Assembly (NCBI GenBank): GCA_041477005.1
Contig: JBGOUJ010000050.1
Location: forward strand, 1-21,543
Reading direction: 5' to 3'
From: JBGOUJ01 sp041477005
GTDB taxonomy: Bacteria > Acidobacteriota > Terriglobia > Bryobacterales > JACQDG01
DNA: 21,543 nt
The position numbers and the translations under genes were made by a program. Below are positions 7,411 through 14,365 of the stretch, one piece after another (position 1 is the first letter of the stretch; every line of letters begins with the position of its first letter). The notes beneath the pieces were generated by a model that did no database searches, was not told where the DNA came from, and worked only from the letters and a program-made list of their open reading frames with translations.

Positions 7411-8192
7411 CGCCCGCGGCGGCGATTCTCATTCCTGTTCTCAAACAGGTTGAGGCGTGGCTGGTTCAATGTGTGAGCTCCGCGCTTAGGCAGAGCGTTC
7501 CCTGCGAGGTCCTGGTCCTCACTTCGCCCCTAACCCCTCAGGGCAATCTGAGAATCCTCGCCCATTTGCAGAGGTCGGCGCCCAGGCTGACGGTTCTCAA
7601 ACAGGAGGCAAGGGGTTTCGCGGCCGCCCTGAACCTCGGAATCCGTGCAGCGGCCGCACCGAGAGTCGGATTTCTATTGTCGGATGACTGGCTCGACTCT
7701 ACGGCGGTGGAAGAGTGCTTGCGAAGCTCTGCTGATATCGTCTCCACCGGTTTAGCCATCTATGCCGCCGATGGGGTAACCCGCATCGCCGGGGCCACGC
7801 GAACCTTGAGCATCGAGGAGTACGACCGCAAGCCGGATCTGGAACAGAAAGCCGCCTACCTGAGGCATTTCTTTCTGTTTCAGAAACGGATATTAGAGGC
7901 GGTGGGCGGCCTCGATGAGTCGCTGGGCGACTCGCCCGGCATAGACGATTACGACCTGCCGTGGGTCCTGCTGGAGCATGGCGCCAGCGTGGCCATTGTC
8001 GGGAAAAACCTCTACCATTACAGGGACCATCAGGGCGACCGTCTCACGACCGGGAAGCGCCAGGACATGGTCGCCACCATGGAAAAAATCCTCACCAAGC
8101 ATCAAGTCACCGGCGAACAAAAGGAACGCTTGCTCGGCTCCAAAGCAAGGTGGTTTGGAAGGCCGATCCAGGCTGTCTTGGGAGTCGGGTAG
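7407..8192 (+). CDS. Family 2 glycosyltransferase
   Basis: A 261-aa GT-A glycosyltransferase: AAAILIPVLKQVEAWLVQCVSSALRQS at the N-terminus, the SDD metal-binding motif at residues 92-94 (VGFLLSDDWLDS), and late-domain motifs GGLDESLGDSPGIDDYDLPWVLLEHGASVAIVG and YHYRDHQGDR. The start is TTG at 7407, whose TTGA overlaps the upstream TGA stop by 4 nt, with a weak AAGGG just before it; this indicates coupled translation. The product is slightly short for family 2 but complete. Substrate is unknown; with its partner it probably decorates a lipid, polysaccharide or protein. The gene ends 4 nt before a kinase-gene remnant, which may mark a recombination junction. Confidence 0.75.
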   Translation: MTPAAAILIPVLKQVEAWLVQCVSSALRQSVPCEVLVLTSPLTPQGNLRILAHLQRSAPRLTVLKQEARGFAAALNLGIRAAAAPRVGFLLSDDWLDSTAVEECLRSSADIVSTGLAIYAADGVTRIAGATRTLSIEEYDRKPDLEQKAAYLRHFFLFQKRILEAVGGLDESLGDSPGIDDYDLPWVLLEHGASVAIVGKNLYHYRDHQGDRLTTGKRQDMVATMEKILTKHQVTGEQKERLLGSKARWFGRPIQAVLGVG

Positions 8193-8196
8193 AGAG

Positions 8197-8400
8197 GAGG
8201 TCTGTGTCCAGGCCCTCCAGGGAGTGCCCGCCGGCTCTGTCGGCGTCCGGGGGCAAGTGGCAGATCTCGACCAACGGGGTTTCGGACCGAGGTGGCGGGG
8301 CGCCGGAGAGGAGCTCTTCTATCTAAGCAGCGACGGGAAGCTGATGGCCCTCGACGTGAGGGCGGTCCGACCTTCAAGGCAGTCAAGGCAGGGACTCCAG
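8197..8400 (+). pseudogene. Decayed 3' fragment of a Ser/Thr kinase-TolB gene
   Basis: This stretch matches the C-terminal coding part of the intact kinase downstream (about 10845-11042). In shifting frames it reads EVCVQALQG, GGKWQISTNG, then PRWRGAGEELFYLSSDGKLMALDVRA, then FKAVKAGTP. The intact gene reads EVYVQSFLG, GKWQISTNGG, PRWRGSGEELYYVGGDGKLMAVEVKT and FRAGTP. Nucleotides 8252-8277 are identical to 10899-10924 at 25 of 26 positions. At least two frameshifts and the lack of any N-terminal part show that it is dead. It fills most of the gene-free gap 8193-8501. Confidence 0.8.
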
Positions 8401-8410
8401 GGACAAGTCG

Positions 8411-8430
8411 CGGTAACATGCGGTAACATG
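8411..8430 (+). repeat. 10-bp perfect tandem repeat upstream of the kinase gene
   Basis: CGGTAACATG occurs twice in succession, 72-91 nt before the kinase start. It may be a paired regulatory site or a slippage product; no matching promoter hexamers are clear. Confidence 0.6.
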
Positions 8431-8501
8431 CAGTACCATTGTGCTGTGTGCTGTCGATGTCCAACGGATCCTCGATCACCGGACGGGGCGAAAACAAAAA
8501 A

Positions 8502-11198
8502 ATGACACTCTCCGCGGGCGCTCGTCTCGGCCCTTACGAGATTGTGTCTCCTATCGGCGCCGGCGGCATGGGGGAGGTTTACCGCGCCCTCGATACGCGG
8601 TTGGACCGGACGGTCGCCATTAAGGTCCTCACTCCTGCAGCGGATCGCCCCGACCTCCGCGAGCGCTTTGAAAGGGAAGCGCGCGCCATCTCCAGCCTGG
8701 ATCACCCGCACATCTGCCGCCTCTATGACGTCGGCCGGCAAGAGGGAACCGATTACCTGGTGATGGAGTACCTCGAAGGCCAGACGCTGGCCGAGAGGCT
8801 TCAAAAAGGCCCACTCCCGCTCGACGAAGCGCTCCGGTATTCCATCCAGATTGCCAGCGCCCTCGACCTGGCCCATGTGCAGGGACTGACCCATCGGGAC
8901 CTCAAGCCCGGCAACATCATGCTGACCCGTTCGGGCGCGAAGCTCCTTGATTTTGGACTGGCGAAAATGCGGGGAGCTGAGCCTAGCGCTGGCGCCTGGG
9001 ATCCATTTTCAGAGTTGCAGACGGTTTCGAAGGAGCTGACGGCGAAAGGAACGATCCTTGGCACGTTCCAATACATGGCGCCGGAGCAGTTGGAAGGCAA
9101 GGAGGCCGACCCACGGACTGACATCTTTGGGTTTGGCGCGGTGGTTTACGAGATGCTGACGGGGCGAAGAGCGTTTGAGGGCAGGAGCCCGGCTGCCTTG
9201 ACCTCGGCAATCCTCGCCTCAGACCCGCAACCGGCATCCACTCTCCAGCCAAGCATTCCACCCGAGTTGAATCGGGCGATCAAGAAATGCCTGGCTAAGA
9301 ACCCCGACGATCGCTGGCAATCCTCACGCGATCTGGCGAGCGAGCTGCAGTGGATCGCCGAGCGGGAAGGGCAGCACGAGGAGGTGGCCGGACCCGCCAG
9401 GAATTGGCCGGCCTGGGCAGCGGCCGCGATCTTCGCGCTGGCCACGCTCGCCTTGGGCATCGCCTATTTGCTGCGCCAGCCGCCAGAGGCCACCACCGTC
9501 CATTTTCTTCTTCCGCAGCCTGGGAAACTGGCGTATGCCGGCCTTCCTGCCGCCGCCGGACCGGTCAGCCTGTCGCCGGATGGGCGCCTGGTAGCTTGCG
9601 TGGCCTTCGGCGCCGGCCACCGGGGGGATGTCACCATCCGGCCCCTCGATTCCCTGTCCGTTCAGTCGTTGCCGGGAACGGAGGGGGCCAGCGACCCGTT
9701 CTGGTCGCCCGATGCCCACTTTGTCGGGTTCTTCGCCGCGGGCAAGCTCAAGAGGGTCCCTCTCACCGGGGGGGTCCCCCAAACGCTGTGCGATGTCGTG
9801 CAAAGCGCCGGAGAGCATGTGGGAGGCGCCGCCTGGAGCCGGGACGGAACGATCCTCTTTGGCCGGGGCGCCTATGATCGGCTGTATCGCGTCCCTGCCG
9901 AGGGCGGCGTGCCGGTTCCCGTGACCACGCTCGATTCCGCTCGCGGGGAGGTTGCCCACCGCTGGCCCCAGTTCCTGCCGGACGGCCGCCACTTCCTTTA
10001 TTCGCTCCACAGCACGCAACCCGAGAACTCGGGGATTTACATCGGCTCACTCGATTCCAGCGAGACGCGACGCCTTTTGGCGATCGAGTCGAACGGGGTT
10101 CACGCGCCAGGCTATCTCCTTTACGTATACCGCTCCGTGCTCATGGCTCAGCCTTTCAACGAGAGCCGCCGTCAGCTTTCCGGCGAGCCGATTCGCGTCG
10201 CCGAGCAGGTGGACTTCGACCCGGCGCTGGGACTCGGGGATTTTTCCGTTGCCAGCACCGGGGTGCTGGCATACCGGACCGTGGATACGGTTACGCCAAC
10301 CCAACTGGTCTGGTTCGATCGCACCGGCAAGCCCTTAGGGACGATCGGGGAAACGGCGCAGTACCGCGGTGCGCGGCTCTCGCCGGACCAACGCAGCGTC
10401 GCCGTCCAGAAGACCGATCCCGTGACCGGGGTGTCCGGCCTCTGGCTGCTCGATGCCTCCCGTGACGCCGCTACGCGCTTCACGTTCGGCCCGCAGACCT
10501 TCTCCTTCCCCATATGGTCGCCGGATGGGGGCCGGATCGCGTTCTCTTTGGAAGAGGAAACCGTATACGACCTCTATCAGAAACCCACCAGTAGCGGCGC
10601 TCGCGAGGAGCCGTTTCTAAGATCGCCGGGGTTCAAACACCCCACCGACTGGTCCCGAGACGGGCGGTTTATCGCCTTCGACATCCGGGTCCCCAAAACA
10701 AGCTGGGATATCTGGATCCTGCCGCTCGACGGGGATCGAAAGCCGTTCCCGTTTGTGCAATCGAAATTCGACGAGCGCCTCGGGCAATTCTCTCCGAATG
10801 GACGCTGGATCGCTTACGCCTCCACGACGGAATCAAACAGGTATGAGGTTTACGTGCAGAGCTTTCTGGGGGAACCTTCCACGGCGGCCGCGCCGACAGG
10901 CAAATGGCAGATCTCGACCAACGGCGGTTTCTTGCCGAGATGGCGCGGCAGCGGAGAAGAGCTATACTACGTCGGCGGGGACGGCAAGCTCATGGCCGTC
11001 GAGGTGAAGACGGCCGGCTCGGATTTTCGAGCTGGGACTCCACAGCCCTTGTTCGACATACCCACTCCACCGCGCACATCTTACTGGTATTCGGTCACCT
11101 CGGACGGGAAGCGCTTTCTGGTTAACGTGCCGGGAGAGGAACAACGATCTCCGCCGGTTCACGTCGTGCTCAACTGGGCAGCCGGCCGCAAGCGATAA
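8502..11198 (+). CDS. Membrane Ser/Thr protein kinase (PknB type) with extracytoplasmic TolB/WD40-like propeller
   Basis: An 898-aa two-part protein. Residues 12-285 are a Hanks-type kinase: glycine loop IGAGGMGEVY, ATP-anchoring Lys41 in VAIKVL, catalytic HRDLKPGN with Asp133, DFG at 150-152, and the activation segment ending in GTFQYMAPEQ. A single transmembrane helix follows at about 303-325 (WAAAAIFALATLALGIAYLL). The remainder, placed outside the membrane, has repeated beta-propeller signatures (LSPDGRLVA, WSPDGGRIAF, WSRDGRFIAF, FSPNGRWIAY) like TolB. All catalytic residues are present, so it should be active; the propeller probably senses a ligand or envelope state. The ATG at 8502 is chosen because MTLSAGARLGPYEI is the typical beginning of these kinases; an upstream in-frame ATG at 8439 adds unrelated residues. 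This architecture is abundant in Acidobacteriota. Confidence 0.93.
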   Translation: MTLSAGARLGPYEIVSPIGAGGMGEVYRALDTRLDRTVAIKVLTPAADRPDLRERFEREARAISSLDHPHICRLYDVGRQEGTDYLVMEYLEGQTLAERLQKGPLPLDEALRYSIQIASALDLAHVQGLTHRDLKPGNIMLTRSGAKLLDFGLAKMRGAEPSAGAWDPFSELQTVSKELTAKGTILGTFQYMAPEQLEGKEADPRTDIFGFGAVVYEMLTGRRAFEGRSPAALTSAILASDPQPASTLQPSIPPELNRAIKKCLAKNPDDRWQSSRDLASELQWIAEREGQHEEVAGPARNWPAWAAAAIFALATLALGIAYLLRQPPEATTVHFLLPQPGKLAYAGLPAAAGPVSLSPDGRLVACVAFGAGHRGDVTIRPLDSLSVQSLPGTEGASDPFWSPDAHFVGFFAAGKLKRVPLTGGVPQTLCDVVQSAGEHVGGAAWSRDGTILFGRGAYDRLYRVPAEGGVPVPVTTLDSARGEVAHRWPQFLPDGRHFLYSLHSTQPENSGIYIGSLDSSETRRLLAIESNGVHAPGYLLYVYRSVLMAQPFNESRRQLSGEPIRVAEQVDFDPALGLGDFSVASTGVLAYRTVDTVTPTQLVWFDRTGKPLGTIGETAQYRGARLSPDQRSVAVQKTDPVTGVSGLWLLDASRDAATRFTFGPQTFSFPIWSPDGGRIAFSLEEETVYDLYQKPTSSGAREEPFLRSPGFKHPTDWSRDGRFIAFDIRVPKTSWDIWILPLDGDRKPFPFVQSKFDERLGQFSPNGRWIAYASTTESNRYEVYVQSFLGEPSTAAAPTGKWQISTNGGFLPRWRGSGEELYYVGGDGKLMAVEVKTAGSDFRAGTPQPLFDIPTPPRTSYWYSVTSDGKRFLVNVPGEEQRSPPVHVVLNWAAGRKR

Positions 11199-11221
11199 CG
11201 GCCGCGCGCGCTCCCGCCTTC

Positions 11222-11623
11222 TCAGCTTGCCATCCGCAGGACCTCTTCGAACTCCGCTTCGCTCAACGGCGAAACGGACACTCGCTGGATTTTGACGAAC
11301 GTCATGTTGGCCAGTTTGGGATTGGCTTTCAGGCCAGTCAGGGGCACCGGGGTCTTCAGCCGGCGGACCGGCGCGACGTCGGCCACCCAGACCGGGCCTT
11401 CTTTGGTGTCCTTCTGGTAGCCGTCCGAGACGGCCTTCAGCTCGGCGTAGACCGCTTTGAGCGGGGCGCTATGATAGCCCAGAATCCGGTCGCCCTTCTT
11501 GACCTTGGATAGATTCTTGAGCGCCACGGCGCCGTGCACGCCGTCCCAAACGGTGCGCTTCTCGTCGAAGAGCTTGTCCAGGTGATAGTCTTCCGGATCG
11601 GAGACGAAGAACCAGTGAGCCAT
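11222..11623 (-). CDS. EVE domain-containing protein
   Basis: A 133-aa protein that is a single EVE (PUA-like) domain: MAHWFFVSDPEDYHLDKLF at the start, VWDGVHGAVALKNLSKVKKGDRILGYHS in the middle, and the closing FVKIQRVSVSPLSEAEFEEVLRM. EVE domains bind modified nucleotides in DNA or RNA; in bacteria they occur alone or fused to restriction enzymes. Here it stands alone, convergent with the kinase gene (23-nt gap) and 19 nt downstream of a likely small gene on the same strand. Length and ends match the family, so it is complete. The modified base it reads is unknown. Confidence 0.9.
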   Translation of the reverse strand: MAHWFFVSDPEDYHLDKLFDEKRTVWDGVHGAVALKNLSKVKKGDRILGYHSAPLKAVYAELKAVSDGYQKDTKEGPVWVADVAPVRRLKTPVPLTGLKANPKLANMTFVKIQRVSVSPLSEAEFEEVLRMAS

Positions 11624-11642
11624 GCGATTAACGTATCACGGC

Positions 11643-11783
11643 TCAGCGCGCGACTTCCACCGGCATGGCGCTGATTACGGATTCGGTGGCGGCGCGGCCT
11701 GCGGCGTAGACTCGCAGAAGGGCGTCGTGGAGCGGGGTGGCGGCATCCAGGTCGAGCGGCAGGTCGGAGAAGCGGGTTTTCAT
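11643..11783 (-). CDS. Small protein, 46 aa, upstream of the EVE gene
   Basis: The frame encodes MKTRFSDLPLDLDAATPLHD and continues for 46 residues with nearly all codons ending in G or C, like neighbouring real genes. A GGAGG lies 12 nt before the ATG (a little far), and the EVE-domain gene begins 19 nt after the stop on the same strand, so the two could form an operon. The region upstream of its ATG is divergent promoter DNA for the Fe-S carrier gene, which fits a true 5' end. I do not recognise a family. It has no signal peptide or membrane segment and looks soluble and mostly helical. Confidence 0.5.
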   Translation of the reverse strand: MKTRFSDLPLDLDAATPLHDALLRVYAAGRAATESVISAMPVEVAR

Positions 11784-11859
11784 GGGGCTGGCTGTCCTCC
11801 GGTCAGCGGCCGTCGCCTCGCGGCCCGAATCCATTCCGGCGAGGTTGTCATCCAACAGT

Positions 11860-11887
11860 TTGGAAACAAGGCGACCTGGGGTATAAT
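11860..11887 (+). promoter_or_regulatory. Sigma-70 promoter of the A-type Fe-S carrier gene
   Basis: A perfect -10 TATAAT at 11882-11887 is preceded, after 16 nt, by TTGGAA at 11860-11865 (4 of 6 for the -35). Transcription would begin near 11894, giving a 40-nt leader that contains the Shine-Dalgarno GGAGAGG (11924-11930) just before the ATG. Confidence 0.65.
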
Positions 11888-11933
11888 CGAGGCGGGAGTT
11901 TCCCGACGGAGAGTTTTTCCCACGGAGAGGACA

Positions 11934-12257
11934 ATGATCGATTTGAGTGAGACCGCTATAACCAAGGTTAACGAAATACTGGGCTCGCAGAGCCCCCAGC
12001 CGGCCGGGCTGCGTATCGCGGTGGTCGGAGGCGGCTGCTCGGGCTTTCAGTACTCGATGGCCTTCGAGAACAACACCGGCCCATTGGACAAGACTTATAA
12101 CTTCAACGGGTTGAAGGTGTTCGTCGATCAAGCGAGTATGCTTTACCTGGATGGCGTCAGGGTGGACTACGTGGAGACCCTCGAAGGGGCAGGCTTCAAG
12201 TTCGAAAACCCCAACGTCAAGTCCACGTGCGGCTGCGGTAGCTCGTTCAACGTCTAA
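11934..12257 (+). CDS. A-type iron-sulfur carrier protein (HesB/IscA/ErpA family)
   Basis: A 107-aa protein of standard family length. The three conserved cysteines that bind iron or a [2Fe-2S]/[4Fe-4S] cluster are Cys35 (GGGCSGFQY), Cys99 and Cys101 (STCGCGSSF). It should receive clusters from the ISC or SUF scaffold and pass them to apo-proteins in the cytoplasm. The start at 11934 follows GGAGAGG with a 3-nt gap and lies behind a clear promoter. Sequence alone does not separate ErpA from IscA or SufA; the single copy next to a methyltransferase, with no iscS/iscU/suf genes nearby, favours an ErpA-like general carrier. Confidence 0.93.
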   Translation: MIDLSETAITKVNEILGSQSPQPAGLRIAVVGGGCSGFQYSMAFENNTGPLDKTYNFNGLKVFVDQASMLYLDGVRVDYVETLEGAGFKFENPNVKSTCGCGSSFNV

Positions 12258-12267
12258 GTTCACCCGG

Positions 12268-12843
12268 ATGTCAGGGGAGGCAGAGTGGGACGCCCGCTTT
12301 CGGTCGGGCGACCACTCTGACTCGACCCCCGATCCCTTCCTCGTTTCCTCGAAAGACCTTTTGGGTTTGCTTCCCGCCGGGGCGGCCGCTCTCGATCTGG
12401 CAGCCGGCGCCGGGCGCCACGCGGTTTGGCTGGCCGAGCAGGGTTTCCAGGTTACGGCCGTGGATTTCTCGTCGGAAGCCCTGGCCCAGACCCGGCTGCT
12501 GGCCAAGCAGCATGCCGTCGCCGTCGAGTGCCGCCAACTGGACCTGGAAGCCGCGGACCTCGACCTCGGCGGCGGGTCCTATGATCTGATCTGTGGCTTT
12601 TTCTTTCTCCATCGGCCGCTGTTTCCAGCCATGCGCATGGCTCTCAAGCCCGGCGGCCTGCTGATCTACAAGACCTATTCGGTGGACCAATTGCAATACC
12701 CGGGCCGCCCCCGGCACCGCATGCACCTGCTGGAGCACAATGAGCTGCTGGGGATGTTGGATTGGTTTCGCGTGCTGCGCTACGAGGAAAAATGGGCACC
12801 CGCAGGAACGGCGGCCATTGTGGCCCGCAAGCCCACGGGGTAG
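12268..12843 (+). CDS. Class I SAM-dependent methyltransferase (TehB-like)
   Basis: A 191-aa small-molecule-type methyltransferase. The SAM-binding motif I is ALDLAAGAGRHAVWLAEQG (about residues 40-58), followed by the acidic VTAVDFSSEAL, the motif YDLICGFFFLHRPLF, and MALKPGGLLIYKTYSVDQ. The set resembles TehB/tellurite-resistance-type enzymes, but substrate prediction within this group is unreliable. It starts 10 nt after the Fe-S carrier stop, without an obvious Shine-Dalgarno, and probably shares that transcript. It is convergent with the Spy-like gene, which ends 64 nt away. Confidence 0.82.
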   Translation: MSGEAEWDARFRSGDHSDSTPDPFLVSSKDLLGLLPAGAAALDLAAGAGRHAVWLAEQGFQVTAVDFSSEALAQTRLLAKQHAVAVECRQLDLEAADLDLGGGSYDLICGFFFLHRPLFPAMRMALKPGGLLIYKTYSVDQLQYPGRPRHRMHLLEHNELLGMLDWFRVLRYEEKWAPAGTAAIVARKPTG

Positions 12844-12907
12844 CTGGGTTTCCGGGACGCCGGTCTGCGTAAGAGCCTGTTGCTGGTCCGATGGGGCGGG
12901 GATGAAG

Positions 12908-13294
12908 CTATTTGCCGGGAGCCTTCTTAGGGTGTCGCTGCCGGCGCTCCTCCAGCAGCTTCTGATACTTCGGCTGCTGCTCGGGGGTCAGGAGCGCCAT
13001 AATGCGCTGCCGCTGCGCCTTTCGCAAGGCGTCGAACTCCGGCTCCATCCGGTCGCGGATTCCCTGAAAGCGGTCGTGCGTCTGGTCCAGGATGGCCGTG
13101 ACCTCGGTCACCTGCTCGGTACTTAGGGAGAGGTCCTTGGTGAACCTGGCGATGACGCGCTCGCGGAATTCTTTGGGGTTGGAGGCCCGGGCCGTGCGCT
13201 CGGAGTAAAAGCCGTGCGCCACGAAACCGAAAAGCGTACCGGCCACGAAGACGGCCGCGAGATATAGGGCCGCAAGGCGCGTCGGCTTCATCAT
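12908..13294 (-). CDS. Periplasmic Spy/CpxP/CnrX-like protein, probable sensor of the ECF sigma module
   Basis: A 128-aa protein with an N-terminal membrane anchor or uncleaved signal (LAALYLAAVFVAGTLFGFVAHGF, residues 7-29) and a highly charged helical domain. The helical domain has two LTxxQ-like motifs, LSTEQ and LTPEQQ, the hallmark of the Spy/CpxP/ZraP/CnrX heavy-metal and periplasmic-stress family. No metal-binding histidine cluster stands out. It starts 1 nt after the stop of the single-TM protein; a GGAGGAG inside that gene serves as ribosome site, and tandem ATGs occur at 13294 and 13291. As third gene after an ECF sigma and its likely anti-sigma, it resembles CnrX/NccX in place and fold, so it may tune anti-sigma activity from outside. 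Confidence 0.78.
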   Translation of the reverse strand: MMKPTRLAALYLAAVFVAGTLFGFVAHGFYSERTARASNPKEFRERVIARFTKDLSLSTEQVTEVTAILDQTHDRFQGIRDRMEPEFDALRKAQRQRIMALLTPEQQPKYQKLLEERRQRHPKKAPGK

Positions 13295-13295
13295 C

Positions 13296-13637
13296 TCAGA
13301 AACTCTCCTCCGCGGTTCCCAGGAACAGCGTCGGGCGTTGATCGTCAAGCAGGTCGGCGGCCAGCATGTCCACATACCCGGACGTGGCCAGCGTGGCGTT
13401 GCTCATCGGGCGCGGGCTCCAGATGTAGGCGCCCATGGCCAGAGTGGCCGCAGCCGCCAGGGGTACCAGCCGGGCGGCCAGCCGGGCGAGCGGCACGGTC
13501 CAGCTTCCCGGCCGGGCCGCGTCAATCCTGGCCCACAAGTGCGGCATGAAATTGGCCGAAGGCTCCGGCGCGGGCGTAGCCTGCCGGTAAGCCTCCCATA
13601 GCCGATCCAACCGTTCCGATGATCCGTCATCCCTCAT
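13296..13637 (-). CDS. Single-TM protein, putative anti-sigma factor without zinc finger
   Basis: A 113-aa protein with a cytoplasmic N-terminus (residues 1-48, helical, containing LDRLWEAYRQATPAPEPSANFMPHLWARI), one membrane helix at about 52-72 (LAARLVPLAAAATLAMGAYIW), and a short outer tail. The YRQATPAPEPSANFMPHLWARID pattern is common in membrane proteins encoded after acidobacterial ECF sigma genes. Its ATG overlaps the sigma stop in a 4-nt ATGA, which strongly suggests stoichiometric coupling. It has no HxxxCxxC motif, unlike the other anti-sigma gene in this window. Function is inferred from position, topology and overlap. Confidence 0.65.
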   Translation of the reverse strand: MRDDGSSERLDRLWEAYRQATPAPEPSANFMPHLWARIDAARPGSWTVPLARLAARLVPLAAAATLAMGAYIWSPRPMSNATLATSGYVDMLAADLLDDQRPTLFLGTAEESF

Positions 13638-14239
13638 GGTTCCCGCCTGTCGGCAGAAGCCTTGACCCTCAGCTCCTGCTTCTGAATCCCTTCATATGCC
13701 TTGAGAACGCGCTGCCGGGCGCGAAACAGCCGGACCTTGAGAGCGTTCTCCTTGACCTTGTAGATCCCTTCCAACTCCTTCAGGGACAACCCCTGAACCT
13801 CCTTCAGCGTCAGCAGAATCCGATCTTCCGCCGAAACTCGCTCTAGCAGGGCCGTGACCAATTCCCGAACCTGGCCTTTGTGCTTCTCCTCCAGGGCCTG
13901 CTTGCTGCCGACCGCTGCATCGGCCGCCAGCACCTGTTCCTCGGTCAGGTCGGCCATCCTGGCTTCGGGCTGGCGACGCTGCTTCCGCAAATAATCATAC
14001 GCCGCATTGACCGTCAAGCGATAGAGCCAGGGCTCAAAAACCTCCGGGGTCCGCAACTGATCGAGCGAGTAGTAGAGCCGGAGGAATACTTCCTGCCCCA
14101 CATCCTCTACGTCCTCCTGGCGCCCGATCAGCCGGAAGACCGTCCCCAGTATCCTCTTCCGGTAAGCGGAAACCAACTCATTAAACGCCGCTGCATCGCC
14201 GGACTGGGCTCGCTTGACAACCTCGTAATCAACCAGCAT
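13634..14239 (-). CDS. ECF-family RNA polymerase sigma factor
   Basis: A 201-aa group IV sigma factor. Region 2 spans about residues 5-85 (AAFNELVSAYRKRILGTVFRLIGRQEDVEDVGQEVFLRLY, then PWLYRLTVNAAYDYLRK), and region 4 about 130-185 (AEDRILLTLKEVQGLSLKELEGIYKVKENALKVRLFRARQRVLK). The linker is rather long and charged. It is first in a tight three-gene unit with a membrane protein and a Spy-like periplasmic protein. It begins 126 nt after the DUF4097 gene on the same strand, so read-through from the larger envelope operon is possible as well as its own promoter. The targets are not visible here. Confidence 0.93.
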   Translation of the reverse strand: MLVDYEVVKRAQSGDAAAFNELVSAYRKRILGTVFRLIGRQEDVEDVGQEVFLRLYYSLDQLRTPEVFEPWLYRLTVNAAYDYLRKQRRQPEARMADLTEEQVLAADAAVGSKQALEEKHKGQVRELVTALLERVSAEDRILLTLKEVQGLSLKELEGIYKVKENALKVRLFRARQRVLKAYEGIQKQELRVKASADRREP

Positions 14240-14287
14240 TGCGTATGGCCCGCAGCACGCATGTCGTCCGATCCGCGGCTCTCGGGT

Positions 14288-14316
14288 ATCCTATCGCAAA
14301 TGCCGGCGCCAGGCAA
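14288..14316 (-). promoter_or_regulatory. Weak candidate promoter for the second ECF sigma operon
   Basis: On the minus strand TTGCCT (14316-14311) and TAGGAT (14293-14288) are 17 nt apart, each matching 4 of 6 consensus bases. It would start about 45 nt before the sigma ATG. Confidence 0.22.
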
Positions 14317-14365
14317 AGCCCACCTGGGCCCTCCTTAACCTTTGGCGTGGGAATGGCGCAACAGG

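Noticed and set aside
12844..12907. Search for a bidirectional terminator between the convergent methyltransferase and Spy-like genes
   Set aside because: No stable stem with a T-tract could be found in the 64 nt.
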